Source: Sulfurovum sp. (lineage in GTDB: Bacteria; Campylobacterota; Campylobacteria; Campylobacterales; Sulfurovaceae). Taken from it: a stretch of 64,000 bases of DNA. This document shows positions 10,235 through 19,761 of the stretch, one piece after another. The notes beneath the pieces were generated by a model. That model saw nothing but the letters and a program-made list of their open reading frames with translations. It was not told where the DNA came from and did not search any database. Within the stretch, counting starts at the first letter, position 1, and every line of letters starts with the position of its first letter. Both the position numbers and the translations under genes were made by a program. The stretch spans positions 106,909 to 170,908 of the forward strand of contig JALXCZ010000011.1 of assembly GCA_026990595.1 (NCBI GenBank). The letters are read 5' to 3'.

Positions 10235-10888
10235 ATGAAAATATTATTGATGGAAGATGACCCTGTTCTTGGAGATATTATTACCGATTATCTACAGCAG
10301 TTCTATATCACAGACAGGGCATTTGATTCTGCCCAGGCACAGGAATACATAGATGAAGCATCTTATGATCTTTTTATTTTCGATATCAATGTACCAGGGA
10401 AAAGTGGGATTGAGCTGCTTGAAGAATTACGCAGTTTTAATGATACGACACCGGCTCTCATTATTACAGCCTATGATGATACAAGACATCTCAAGCAGAG
10501 CTTTGATGCCGGTGCGCATGATTACATCAAAAAACCGTTTGAACTGGAGGAGTTAAAACTTCGTATAGAAAAGAGTAAAATTCTTTTCCATATTGAACAG
10601 GATGAACCTGTCAAACTGAGTAATACACTGACTTACTATCCACGAAAATCTATCGTGAGTGATGGTACAGATAAAATAACCCTTCGTCCTAAAGAAACAG
10701 AGATCCTTGATTATTTCATTGCGCATCCGCAAAGGCTCATTTCCCAAGAAGAGCTGGTTCAAAATATTTGGGAGTATGATGCATTGCCCAGTGATGCCAC
10801 ACTGCGCTCTTACATCAGAAAACTCAGAGAAGTGATCGGTAGTGAGAAGATCATTACCCAAAGAGGTATGGGATACCGCTATGAATGA
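10235..10888 (+). CDS. OmpR-family response regulator
   Basis: 217 aa; receiver domain plus winged helix (LRSYIRKLREVIGSEKIITQRGMGYRYE). Confidence 0.9.
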   Translation: MKILLMEDDPVLGDIITDYLQQFYITDRAFDSAQAQEYIDEASYDLFIFDINVPGKSGIELLEELRSFNDTTPALIITAYDDTRHLKQSFDAGAHDYIKKPFELEELKLRIEKSKILFHIEQDEPVKLSNTLTYYPRKSIVSDGTDKITLRPKETEILDYFIAHPQRLISQEELVQNIWEYDALPSDATLRSYIRKLREVIGSEKIITQRGMGYRYE

Positions 10889-12059
10889 TCTGGAAAAAAA
10901 ATCGTTTTACTCTTTTTTGGGTCTCTATATTGTCTCTTCTCTGATATTTATAGCTTTTGTATCATTCTGGTACTATACAGCACAGAAACATGCACTGGAG
11001 AGTGAAACTTACTATAAACTGGAACACATAGCAGACAGGAAAGCAAGTGATATAGTCATGTCACATATGAACAATACGCCAATGAGAAGTATGACTATTC
11101 CCAAGGATGTTGAACTTGCACTTATAAATACCAAAGGTATGGTACAGGAAGGTAGGCTTGTAGATCCTCATATAGATATCAAGCCGGGGTATTTTACTGT
11201 GGGTGACTACACAATGCTGATTTCCAATGCACCGCATGAACACTTAAATATATCCTATGTGGTTGTACAATCCAAAAGTTTAAAAGAAAAATTTAATAGC
11301 TTAAAAAAAATGATATGGACAGTCATGGGAGTATCATTTTTGGCTATGGTGATCATTGCCTGGGTACTTTCCAAACTTTTTATGAAACCTGTGCATGAAC
11401 GTATTCTTCAGATAGAACGTTTCGTCAATGATATCACCCATGAACTCAATACGCCTATTACCTCACTCAGTATGTCTACTGATCAGGCATTGGAAGCAGG
11501 GAACTGTACAGAAAAAACATTGAAGAATATCTCCATCAGTACGAAACAGCTTTACGATATTTACAGCTCTTTGACTTATTTGAATTTTAATCATAAAGAG
11601 GAAATATCTGAACCGCTTGATCTTAAAGATGTATTGGAAAAGAGTATTGCCTATTACAAACCTTTGGCAGAGATCAAACGAATAGAGTTTGAAGTAACGT
11701 TAGAAAACAGTAACTGTGTGATACCAAAATCCAGTTTAATCCTGCTTTTTGGTAATCTTATAGGCAATGCGATCAAATACTCTTCTCCTGGATCGACCAT
11801 TACTATTTCACTGAAAAACAGAATTCTGAAGATCATAGATGAAGGCATTGGTATTGATCAGAAAAATAAAAAAATAATCTTTGAAAAATTTAAGCGGGGT
11901 ACAGAATATTCCGGAGGTTTTGGCGTAGGTTTAAGTATTGTCAAGAGTATTTGTGATGAATACGGAATAGATATTGAAATTGACTCTGTTGTTAATAAGG
12001 GCACAGAATTCAGATTAAACTTTACAACACATGATAAAAAATTTAGAGGTTCCCTATAG
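10881..12059 (+). CDS. Sensor histidine kinase (start corrected to 10881 within ORF 10842..12059)
   Basis: ITHELNTPITSL H-box, GNLIGNAIKYS N-box, GFGVGLSIVKSI G-box; overlaps response regulator stop. Confidence 0.88.
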   Translation: MNDLEKKSFYSFLGLYIVSSLIFIAFVSFWYYTAQKHALESETYYKLEHIADRKASDIVMSHMNNTPMRSMTIPKDVELALINTKGMVQEGRLVDPHIDIKPGYFTVGDYTMLISNAPHEHLNISYVVVQSKSLKEKFNSLKKMIWTVMGVSFLAMVIIAWVLSKLFMKPVHERILQIERFVNDITHELNTPITSLSMSTDQALEAGNCTEKTLKNISISTKQLYDIYSSLTYLNFNHKEEISEPLDLKDVLEKSIAYYKPLAEIKRIEFEVTLENSNCVIPKSSLILLFGNLIGNAIKYSSPGSTITISLKNRILKIIDEGIGIDQKNKKIIFEKFKRGTEYSGGFGVGLSIVKSICDEYGIDIEIDSVVNKGTEFRLNFTTHDKKFRGSL

Positions 12060-12146
12060 TATAGAATATTTAATTATAATAAAATCTATTGATTTACTTG
12101 ACTTTAAAATATTTTTTAGCTAAACTTCACTTATAAATAATAAAAG

Positions 12147-12283
12147 GCATCTCTGAAAACCCTAGATTTCACAGCGGACAAGGGCATATTTGTTTTTCGG
12201 GAAAGTTGTTCTTCTCCCCTTTACATTGTTGAAATTGACTTGGAAAACAGAAATGTTGTAAAATCTAGGGTTTTCAGAGGTGC
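12147..12283. mobile_element. MITE-like element with 27-bp imperfect terminal inverted repeats
   Basis: gcatctctgaaaaccctagatttcaca (12147-12173) versus the complement of tgtaaaatctagggttttcagaggtgc (12257-12283), 2 mismatches; no ORF inside. Confidence 0.6.
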
Positions 12284-12317
12284 TGGAATTATATTTAGAA
12301 TCTAACTAAGGAAACCA

Positions 12318-12776
12318 ATGTCACCTTCATGTCCTATCTCAATGCATAGAATCGATACAAATATAGTCAGAGCCATCTCTTTTCAGATAGTATTGTTTAC
12401 ACTGACACTGATTATTACACAAGAGAAATTTTTTGCATTGCTGATCTTGTTTGATTTCTCGGTGAGGGCAGTACGCATAATGATACTTAGCCCTTTTTAT
12501 ATGATAGGTAAATTTATGTTGGAGGGATGGGGAGCAGAGCCTAAGATGTGTGATGAATCACCTAAGCGTTTTGCACTCTATTTAGGCTTGTTTGTTTCAT
12601 TGGGTATAACATTATTTCTACTTGGTGGGGAAGTACAGGCTGCTATATTCACAGCATCTATCTTATTGGCTTGTGCACTATTGGAAACACTATTCGACTT
12701 TTGTATCGGATGTAAGATATACTATGTAATTCAATTGATAAAAGGTACATACAAAAATGACAGGAATCTCAACTAA
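12318..12776 (+). CDS. DUF4395-like membrane protein
   Basis: 152 aa; CPIS.HRID.N..R, conserved KFMLEGWGAEPKMCDESPKRFA. Confidence 0.7.
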   Translation: MSPSCPISMHRIDTNIVRAISFQIVLFTLTLIITQEKFFALLILFDFSVRAVRIMILSPFYMIGKFMLEGWGAEPKMCDESPKRFALYLGLFVSLGITLFLLGGEVQAAIFTASILLACALLETLFDFCIGCKIYYVIQLIKGTYKNDRNLN

Positions 12777-13170
12777 GACCATCTATGCTGTTGCAGCACT
12801 TCATGAACTTGCTTCCATACAAGGAGATGAGGTATTGAAGATCAAAGAGATCGCAGCACGTGCATCTGTCCCTCAGAACTTTTTGGAGCAGATACTTTTA
12901 GAGCTTAGAAAACAGGGGATTCTGACAAGTATTAAAGGGGCACGAGGCGGCTACAAACTTGCCAAGAATCTGAAAGATGTTATGTTGAAAGACATCATTA
13001 TGATTCTTGAGACTGATGCACTCTCTGATATTTGCAAGACAGACAATCCTGCCTTGAAACTCTTTTGGGAAGATATAAAAGAGGGAGTATCCCATGTCTT
13101 TGATGTTCCCCTTTCCGAACTTAGGAATTATCAGCAAAAAGCCAATCATACACTGAATTATTCAATTTAG
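12757..13170 (+). CDS. Rrf2-family transcriptional regulator
   Basis: 137 aa; ALHELASIQGDEVLKIKEIAARASVPQNFLEQILLELRKQGILTSIKGARGGYKLAK. Confidence 0.9.
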   Translation: MTGISTKTIYAVAALHELASIQGDEVLKIKEIAARASVPQNFLEQILLELRKQGILTSIKGARGGYKLAKNLKDVMLKDIIMILETDALSDICKTDNPALKLFWEDIKEGVSHVFDVPLSELRNYQQKANHTLNYSI

Positions 13171-13178
13171 GAAAACCC

Positions 13179-14429
13179 ATGAAAGATTTTAATTACTACA
13201 ATACCCTTTTAGTGCAAAACATAGGCTCCAAAGTAGGACCTGTTGCACCAAACATCGTTCCCTCTGCTGCATTCGGATATGAAGATGCCCAGCAGGCAGA
13301 AGGTATTTTTGCAGGAGAGGTGAACAGTCCTCTCTATGCCAGAGTAGGGAACCCGACCAATGCCAAGCTTGAATCTGTCGTTGCCAACATGGAAGGGGGC
13401 TTTGGTGCCATTGCCACCTCTTCAGGCATGGGAGCTATTTCCATGGTGACCACAGCCTTTTTGGAAGCCGGGGATGAGGTACTCTGTATCGGTGGTTTTT
13501 TCGGCGGTACCTATACTCTTATTACGGAGACCATGAAACGTTTTGGGGTGTCGAACAGTTTTTGTGAAGTCGATGATTTCTCACATATCGAAGCTAAGCT
13601 TAAATCAGGCGTGAAGATGGTACTTATGGAGAGTGTAGGGAATCCGAGTCTTAGACTTCCGGATATTAAGACCATAGCAGAGATGTGTCATGTCTATGAA
13701 ACACTTTTGCTCATGGATAATACGGCTACGCCGCTGATTGTCAGACCGTTGGAGTTGGGTGTAGATATTGTTGTGCATTCGAGTACCAAAAATATGAGCG
13801 GACACTCTGCTGCACTTGGCGGTGTGGCAGTTTTTAGAGCCGTAAAAGAAGAGGGTGACAAACTTCTGAATGAGAAGTATGCCGACCTGCATAAGATCGT
13901 TAGGAAAATGGGTAAAAAAGCGTTTATCCCTATTTGCAAGAAACGAGCCATAAGAGATATGGGTATGACCGCCAATGCATTTGGTTCATTCCTGACCATG
14001 CTTGGTCTGGAAACACTTGCACTCAGAGTAGAACGGGTCAATGCCAGTGTAGAAGAGGTAGCAAAACTGCTTTATGAAAAGTTACCCGATGGTGTACGGG
14101 TCAATCATCCTTCTCTTCCTTCCAGCCCAGACCATGCACGATACAAGTTAGATTTCAAACAGGGGTGCGGACCGCTTTTGAGTTTGAACTGTGGAACCAA
14201 AGAGAGGGCTTTTACATTGCTTAACAAGCTTAAGCTTGTCACTCAGACAGCGAACATAGGTGACAACAGAACACTTGCCCTGCATATGACCAGTACGATC
14301 TACAGTGATTTTGATGTGCAGACACGCCATTTTCTGGGTGTAGATGAAGGCTTTATCCGTGTCTCCATAGGCTTGGAAGACCCTGAAATGATAGCAAATG
14401 ACTTTTTACAAGCAGCCAATGAACTCTAA
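13179..14429 (+). CDS. Cys/Met metabolism PLP-dependent enzyme (O-acyl-homoserine sulfhydrylase type)
   Basis: 416 aa; SSTKNMSGHSAALGG lysine region, family pattern; downstream of Rrf2. Confidence 0.88.
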   Translation: MKDFNYYNTLLVQNIGSKVGPVAPNIVPSAAFGYEDAQQAEGIFAGEVNSPLYARVGNPTNAKLESVVANMEGGFGAIATSSGMGAISMVTTAFLEAGDEVLCIGGFFGGTYTLITETMKRFGVSNSFCEVDDFSHIEAKLKSGVKMVLMESVGNPSLRLPDIKTIAEMCHVYETLLLMDNTATPLIVRPLELGVDIVVHSSTKNMSGHSAALGGVAVFRAVKEEGDKLLNEKYADLHKIVRKMGKKAFIPICKKRAIRDMGMTANAFGSFLTMLGLETLALRVERVNASVEEVAKLLYEKLPDGVRVNHPSLPSSPDHARYKLDFKQGCGPLLSLNCGTKERAFTLLNKLKLVTQTANIGDNRTLALHMTSTIYSDFDVQTRHFLGVDEGFIRVSIGLEDPEMIANDFLQAANEL

Positions 14430-15633
14430 ATTGTTATTTCGTTTTTCTCTTCTTTTTTTCTTTGCATCCCTCTCTCTTGTAGCCAATGAGAGACAGAGTG
14501 CTTTGGTGTACCTCAATGTGTTACGTCAAAAGAGCGGGCTTATTGCACTTAGGTCCAATGCACAACTCTCCAAAGCAGCCAAAGCACATGCCAGATATCT
14601 TGTTAGACATCAAAAGAACGGACATTATGAACAAAGAGGGAAGGTTGGGTATACCGGAAGGGTACCAAGTGACAGAGTCCTAAGAGCAGGGTATGCTTCC
14701 AGGGCGGTCATGGAAAATCTTTCAGTCAATGCACAAACTCCCAAACACTCGATAGATACACTGTTTGCAGCTATTTATCACCGTTTTGTTTTTTTGGATT
14801 TTTCCAATGATGAAATAGGTGTAGGTAGCACTGTTGCCAAAAAGTATCGAAAGATACGTTCTTCATTTGTGTATGAATTGGGTTCATCAACGATCAACCG
14901 ATTATGTAAAAGAACTTTTCCCAAAGAGAACGGGTTTTTTTATATGCAAAATCTGTGTAGAAACAGTACCCACGTTATCCCTCGTACACTTTTTCTGCAA
15001 AAGCAGGATGAAATACGGAAGAAGAACCGTCCGATCGTATTCTATCCTTACCCTGATGCAGTAAATGTCCCTCCGGTCTTTTACACCGAACATCCACAGC
15101 CCTTACCCGGTTCAAAAGTAAGCGGTTATCCTGTCTCAGTACAGTTTAATCCTGCTTTTTACAAAAAAGTAAAGTTGAACAAATTCCACCTTTTTGACGG
15201 TAGTGGTAAAGAGATAAAACAGAAGAAGATCCTCACTTATGCAAATGACAGGAACCACCGTTTCTCAAAGCTTGAATTTGCATTTATGCCTTTAAGACGG
15301 CTGAAATACGGGATGACCTACAGTGTATCATTTGAGGCAGTAGCTGATGGAAACAAGGTAAAGAAAAGTTGGGAATTCACAACAAAAAAGCCTAAAGCCA
15401 GACTTTATAAGATCACTAAAAAACGAACAAAGCTGCATATAGAGAAAAATGAGAAGATAGTACTCTATTTTGTACCACGGAACAGAAAAGATGTGCTTGG
15501 AAGGGTCACACTTTCAAAACCTCTGCATGTACGTTATTTGGATCAAAATACACTCGAAGTAATTTTGCCTCATAAACGCTCAATAAGAGGATATAGTTTA
15601 AAAGTAGCAGGAAGAGAAGTCATCTTAAAGTGA
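14419..15633 (+). CDS. CAP/SCP domain-containing secreted protein (start within ORF 14398..15633)
   Basis: Signal peptide MNSKLLFRFSLLFFFASLSLVA; LNVLRQKSGLIALRSNAQLSKAAKAHARYLV. Confidence 0.75.
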   Translation: MNSKLLFRFSLLFFFASLSLVANERQSALVYLNVLRQKSGLIALRSNAQLSKAAKAHARYLVRHQKNGHYEQRGKVGYTGRVPSDRVLRAGYASRAVMENLSVNAQTPKHSIDTLFAAIYHRFVFLDFSNDEIGVGSTVAKKYRKIRSSFVYELGSSTINRLCKRTFPKENGFFYMQNLCRNSTHVIPRTLFLQKQDEIRKKNRPIVFYPYPDAVNVPPVFYTEHPQPLPGSKVSGYPVSVQFNPAFYKKVKLNKFHLFDGSGKEIKQKKILTYANDRNHRFSKLEFAFMPLRRLKYGMTYSVSFEAVADGNKVKKSWEFTTKKPKARLYKITKKRTKLHIEKNEKIVLYFVPRNRKDVLGRVTLSKPLHVRYLDQNTLEVILPHKRSIRGYSLKVAGREVILK

Positions 15634-16479
15634 TGCCTTCAATCCGTAAAAATAGCTTTGTATTTTTAAAATACTCTGTGTTTCAAGTCTCTCAAGGAAT
15701 GCTTCGAGTTTATCTTTCTCTTTCCAGATAGGCTTTACAACGTTTGCTGCCTTGGCAAGTTGGCTTTTAGCTTGACTCTTAATACCTATCTCATCAATGA
15801 GCCCTGCTTTTTTGGCTCTTTGTGAAGAGAAGATATGGGCATCGGCATAGCTTTTTGAAGCATTGATATCGAGTCCTCTTGCAGCGGCTACATCATGTAC
15901 GAAAAGTTTATAGGTGTCTTTTGTGAGAGTTTCAAGTTCTGTTCTCTCCTGCGGTGTCCACTCTCTCATTGGTGTCCCTGCTTCCTTGTAGGTACCCTGC
16001 TTCACCACTTGTGGTTTAACTCCTATCTTATCAAGCAGCTCTTTAATATTGGCACTCTCCATGATCACCCCGATGGAACCTACGATTGCTCCGGGATTGG
16101 CGATGATCTTCTGTGCATAGATGGAACTGTAGTAGCTTCCGCTTGCCATGATACCGCTGGCATAGGCTATGACCGGTTTATGTTTTTGAAGTGCTTTGAT
16201 AGCATAAGAGATCTCAATGGAGGGAGGTACTGCCCCACCGGGAGAGTTTACATTTAGAAGCACACCTTTGATGGCGTTGTTTGTCTGTGCCTCTTCTATC
16301 TCTTTTACAATTTTGTCTGCATCCATAATGGGACCAAAAAGTTGGATCTCCTGTAGATTGGGTTGCTTAAGCGGTGCAGCGGATTTTGGTATGAGCACGA
16401 CCAGAACTATGAGTAGAAAAAGCATTCCCATAAAGTGTTGACCGATCCATTTGATGATCTTAGATATTGTATCAAGCAA
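15625..16479 (-). CDS. sppA: Signal peptide peptidase SppA (S49)
   Basis: 284 aa; LLNVNSPGGAVPPSIEISYAI, ASGIMASGSYYSSIYAQKIIANPGAIVGSIGVI. Confidence 0.92.
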   Translation of the reverse strand: MLDTISKIIKWIGQHFMGMLFLLIVLVVLIPKSAAPLKQPNLQEIQLFGPIMDADKIVKEIEEAQTNNAIKGVLLNVNSPGGAVPPSIEISYAIKALQKHKPVIAYASGIMASGSYYSSIYAQKIIANPGAIVGSIGVIMESANIKELLDKIGVKPQVVKQGTYKEAGTPMREWTPQERTELETLTKDTYKLFVHDVAAARGLDINASKSYADAHIFSSQRAKKAGLIDEIGIKSQAKSQLAKAANVVKPIWKEKDKLEAFLERLETQSILKIQSYFYGLKASL

Positions 16480-17695
16480 TCTGTTCTCCTTCTATATAAA
16501 TATGTGCAACCTCTTTGGTGTGAATGATGCTCCAAAGGGCTATCTCTTCTTTGCTTTGCGGCAGGTCGGGCAGTGTAACTACTACAAGATCTGCCAGTCT
16601 TCCGGCTTCAATTCTACCACAATTCAAGCCAAGTATCTCTGCGGCATCTTGAGTAGAGGCTTTAATGAGTTGTGGGGCAAGTGTGTTGAGGGGTGCCTGA
16701 TGGTGCAGCATGAGTGCTGCTCTGAACTCATCAAAAATGCTGAGAGAGTCGTTGGAACTCAGCCCGTCTGTGGCTACAGAGTAGGGAAGATCCAGCTCTT
16801 TGAGTGTTTCTATAGCTAACCTTCCACAGCCCAGATAACGGTTACTTCGAGGACAGTGGGCAATGGAGTGCCCTTTGCTTTGCAAATAGGCTAACTCTTC
16901 CCGGGTTGCCTGTACGGCATGGGTAAAGTGTGCAGGGTAGGTGTCAAAGGCATGCATGAACTCTTCTATGTTTGTGACAGGGGTAGAGGCATTGAAATAT
17001 TTTTCAAAGAAGGCTTTGAACTCTCCTTCTCCTTTTTCTAGCCATTCATGCTCTGCCTGTGACTCCAGAAAATGGCTGCTCAGCGGCATACTGTGTTGTT
17101 TTGCAAGTGCCACTGCTTTTTGCAAAATGACAGGATGTACCGAGTAGGGCGAGTGTATGGCAACTGCCGCAGTGACTTTGCTCTTTTTGGGGCAACTTTG
17201 TGATGCTTTTACACGCTCCAAAAAGTCACCGTAAAGCATATCGGCATATTGGGCATTGGAGCCTATGAGCTCATTGAAAAAGACTACCCTTTGGGGAGTT
17301 TGTTCACAGACTTCAAGTTCTGTACCGAAACTGGAGATGGCACCAAATGTGGTAATGCCTGAGCGTAACATGTTGTCACACTCCTGTTGCATCATTGTGT
17401 TGTCACAAGATTGCATCAGTTCATCTCTGTTGGCAATGACCGAGTCCAGCCATGGCATAAAAGAGCCGTATTCCAAAGAGGTTCTGTTGGCTGAGAATTC
17501 CAGATGCACATGGGTGTTGATGAACCCGGGGTAGATAACAGAATGGGGAGCTGTTCTCACTACCTCTGCTTCAGGGTAGGTTTGAAGCAGGTTTTCCAGA
17601 GAGTCCACCGTTTTGATCGTCTCATCAAATGCTACTGCCTGGTATTCTACAAAGCCTTCAGGAGTATAGATATAGTCGGCTACAAGTATTTTCAT
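16472..17695 (-). CDS. Amidohydrolase, aminofutalosine deaminase-family
   Basis: 407 aa; GFINTHVHLEFS, IAHCPRSNRYLGCGRLAIE, VATDGLSSNDSLSIFDE; family used in the Campylobacterota futalosine pathway. Confidence 0.8.
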   Translation of the reverse strand: MKILVADYIYTPEGFVEYQAVAFDETIKTVDSLENLLQTYPEAEVVRTAPHSVIYPGFINTHVHLEFSANRTSLEYGSFMPWLDSVIANRDELMQSCDNTMMQQECDNMLRSGITTFGAISSFGTELEVCEQTPQRVVFFNELIGSNAQYADMLYGDFLERVKASQSCPKKSKVTAAVAIHSPYSVHPVILQKAVALAKQHSMPLSSHFLESQAEHEWLEKGEGEFKAFFEKYFNASTPVTNIEEFMHAFDTYPAHFTHAVQATREELAYLQSKGHSIAHCPRSNRYLGCGRLAIETLKELDLPYSVATDGLSSNDSLSIFDEFRAALMLHHQAPLNTLAPQLIKASTQDAAEILGLNCGRIEAGRLADLVVVTLPDLPQSKEEIALWSIIHTKEVAHIYIEGEQIA

Positions 17696-17748
17696 AGAGT
17701 TTTCCTTTGATTGCCCAGATTGAGTGTTGTGGTTACAGTTTGATACAT

Positions 17749-18234
17749 TTATTTAGGGATTCCTATAACATTTTCTTTAAAAATTGTTTTATATAAAATC
17801 GCACCGCCAAATGTTGAATTTGTTAAATTATTGTCATCAAATATTGCTGAGCCTAATGCTGATTCACTAAAATTACAGTTATCGATTATTGCATGGGAAA
17901 AATTGCCTTTCCAAATTCTTGCTTCAGTAAAATTCACATCCCGCAAGATGGCATTAACAAATGTAGCCCCCTTTATATTTGAGTTAACAAATAAGGCATG
18001 ACTTAAATCCGAATTGGAAAAATTTGCTTTATGTGCAATGGTGTTGGTAAAATTGACATGTGTCAAGTTTGCATCATTTAAATTCGACATGCTTAAGTCG
18101 AGACCTTTTAAATCTGCATAACTCAAATCACACATAGGACAGTCTCCGTCCTCCTTGAGTTTCTTTAGATCATTAATATCAAAGGCAAAAAGCAGATTTG
18201 AGCAGATCAGTACTGATAATATTATGTTTTTCAT
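17749..18234 (-). CDS. Pentapeptide-repeat secreted protein
   Basis: 161 aa; signal peptide and A(D/N)LxxxNF repeats. Confidence 0.88.
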   Translation of the reverse strand: MKNIILSVLICSNLLFAFDINDLKKLKEDGDCPMCDLSYADLKGLDLSMSNLNDANLTHVNFTNTIAHKANFSNSDLSHALFVNSNIKGATFVNAILRDVNFTEARIWKGNFSHAIIDNCNFSESALGSAIFDDNNLTNSTFGGAILYKTIFKENVIGIPK

Positions 18235-18611
18235 TTTAAAGCCTTCAGGTTTTGAAGAAAGATATCTGCTTTGCTTCCGCCAATAATTTTATTTTTTTCT
18301 TTTGCATTTTTATCGATAAAGAAAAAGGTAGGAATACCAATATAGTTAAATCCTTCCGGCAGCGTATCTTTTTGAATATCAAGGGTTAAAACAATAAAAT
18401 GTTTTTTTATATAGCTGACAACCTCTTTATTTTTAAAAACAACTTCTTTCATATAATTGCATTCAGGACACCATGTTGCAGAATACATCATCATCACTTC
18501 TTTATTTTGCGTTTTTGCTTTTTGTAATGCTTTGTTAAAATTGTGTTCAAATTGTAATTCACCAGCAAATAATGCTAATGTGCATGCAATGATCAATAGG
18601 AGTGATTTCAT
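18231..18611 (-). CDS. Thioredoxin-family protein
   Basis: 126 aa; YSATWCPECNYMKEVVF; cis-Pro IGIPTFFFID. Confidence 0.88.
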   Translation of the reverse strand: MKSLLLIIACTLALFAGELQFEHNFNKALQKAKTQNKEVMMMYSATWCPECNYMKEVVFKNKEVVSYIKKHFIVLTLDIQKDTLPEGFNYIGIPTFFFIDKNAKEKNKIIGGSKADIFLQNLKALK

Positions 18612-18765
18612 ATTTTACCCTTATGCTTTTTTGTTTTAAACGCTTGATTTTTTATATACCTATTTTATTCAAGGTACATTATAGGCACTATATACTTATA
18701 AATGGAACTTCTAAAGTGAAAAGAGAAAGTCTTATAAAGTGATGAGCAGATATGCGTTTTGTTAT

Positions 18766-19320
18766 CTACCTTATCTTGCTCAATATCTTAGCTGTATTCT
18801 TTGCACTTGTATCAACGCCGCCAAATATATTACATTCGGTAAGTTTCATTCCACAAAATTCTATAATTTGTTCTTTAAACATATTTTTTAACCGTCTATT
18901 TGCTCCTGTGAGCATATAAATAAAATGTGGAGCTCCGGTTGTTGTGAATATTTTTACAGTTTTACCTTGTAATAAACCTTTTGGTCTTGAATTAACATAT
19001 TTAAAGGCAAAGCCTTTAGATAAGTTCCAATCAAAAAAGTTTTTTAATATTGCCGGCATACTACCCCACCAATAGGGGAATACAAAAACTATCTCATCGG
19101 CATTTGAGATGCTGTTTTGATAATATTTCATCTCTTTTGTGACGACTAATTCATTGGCATTTTCATATGTAAAGAAAGGCTGTTGATTTTCATCTCTATA
19201 TAAATCCAGTATCTCAATCTTGAAGTTTTTTTTCTCTGAAATTTCTTTATATTTATTTGCCATTGCAAAAGAAAAACTGTTTTGTTTGGGATGTGCAACG
19301 ATGATTAAAATATTTTTCAT
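18766..19320 (-). CDS. NAD(P)H-dependent flavodoxin-fold oxidoreductase
   Basis: 184 aa; AHPKQNSFSFAMANKY, VFVFPYWWGSMPAILKNFFDWN. Confidence 0.88.
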   Translation of the reverse strand: MKNILIIVAHPKQNSFSFAMANKYKEISEKKNFKIEILDLYRDENQQPFFTYENANELVVTKEMKYYQNSISNADEIVFVFPYWWGSMPAILKNFFDWNLSKGFAFKYVNSRPKGLLQGKTVKIFTTTGAPHFIYMLTGANRRLKNMFKEQIIEFCGMKLTECNIFGGVDTSAKNTAKILSKIR

Positions 19321-19344
19321 TTTTATGTGTCCTTGTATGTTGTT

Positions 19345-19414
19345 AGAAAACGGCTGTCTTGAGAAATAGTTTTCCCGCTAGGGTAAACTATTGGTCTCCT
19401 CGTATTTGTTATAC
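19345..19414 (-). repeat. attC-like site 1
   Basis: Minus strand GTATAAC-AAATACGAGGAGACC-AATAGTTTACCC-TAGC-GGGAAAACTATT-TCTCAAGACAGCC-GTTTTCT; stop codon of ORF 19409 overlaps the TAAC core. Confidence 0.7.
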
Positions 19415-19726
19415 TTTAGTGACACTTTCATAGTAGTTTTGAACGGTAATCAATGGCTTTTCTTCTGATTTTATAGAGTCAATATATTCAAGCATCAATC
19501 GTGCAACATTTTGCACTCTATTTGGATGATAAATTTTCAAGTACTCAATCAAAGCAATGGCTCCATTTGTTCCTGTCATTCCGTAAGGAAATTCATTATT
19601 TAAAATTTTTTCAATATTCTTCTTAGTCCAATTTGCATTACTTGTATCCCCATCAATTTTAGGTTTATGTCCCATTGCAAATTCGTAATGAGATAACCAA
19701 AATTCACTTGTATAACCTCTTGGCAT
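19409..19726 (-). CDS. Hypothetical protein (cassette gene)
   Basis: 105 aa ORF, no family recognised; RBS AGAAGG upstream. Confidence 0.65.
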   Translation of the reverse strand: MPRGYTSEFWLSHYEFAMGHKPKIDGDTSNANWTKKNIEKILNNEFPYGMTGTNGAIALIEYLKIYHPNRVQNVARLMLEYIDSIKSEEKPLITVQNYYESVTKV

Positions 19727-19761
19727 AATTTAAATCCTTCTGTGTAGTATTTGTTAACATT

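Noticed and set aside
18231-18611. Including the thioredoxin/pentapeptide genes in the cassette array
   Set aside because: No TAACAAA core or attC-like arm was found at their boundaries.
19345-19414. attC-like repeats considered as simple rho-independent terminators
   Set aside because: No T-run follows the stem, the conserved arms extend well beyond the hairpin, and core heptamers pair per cassette.
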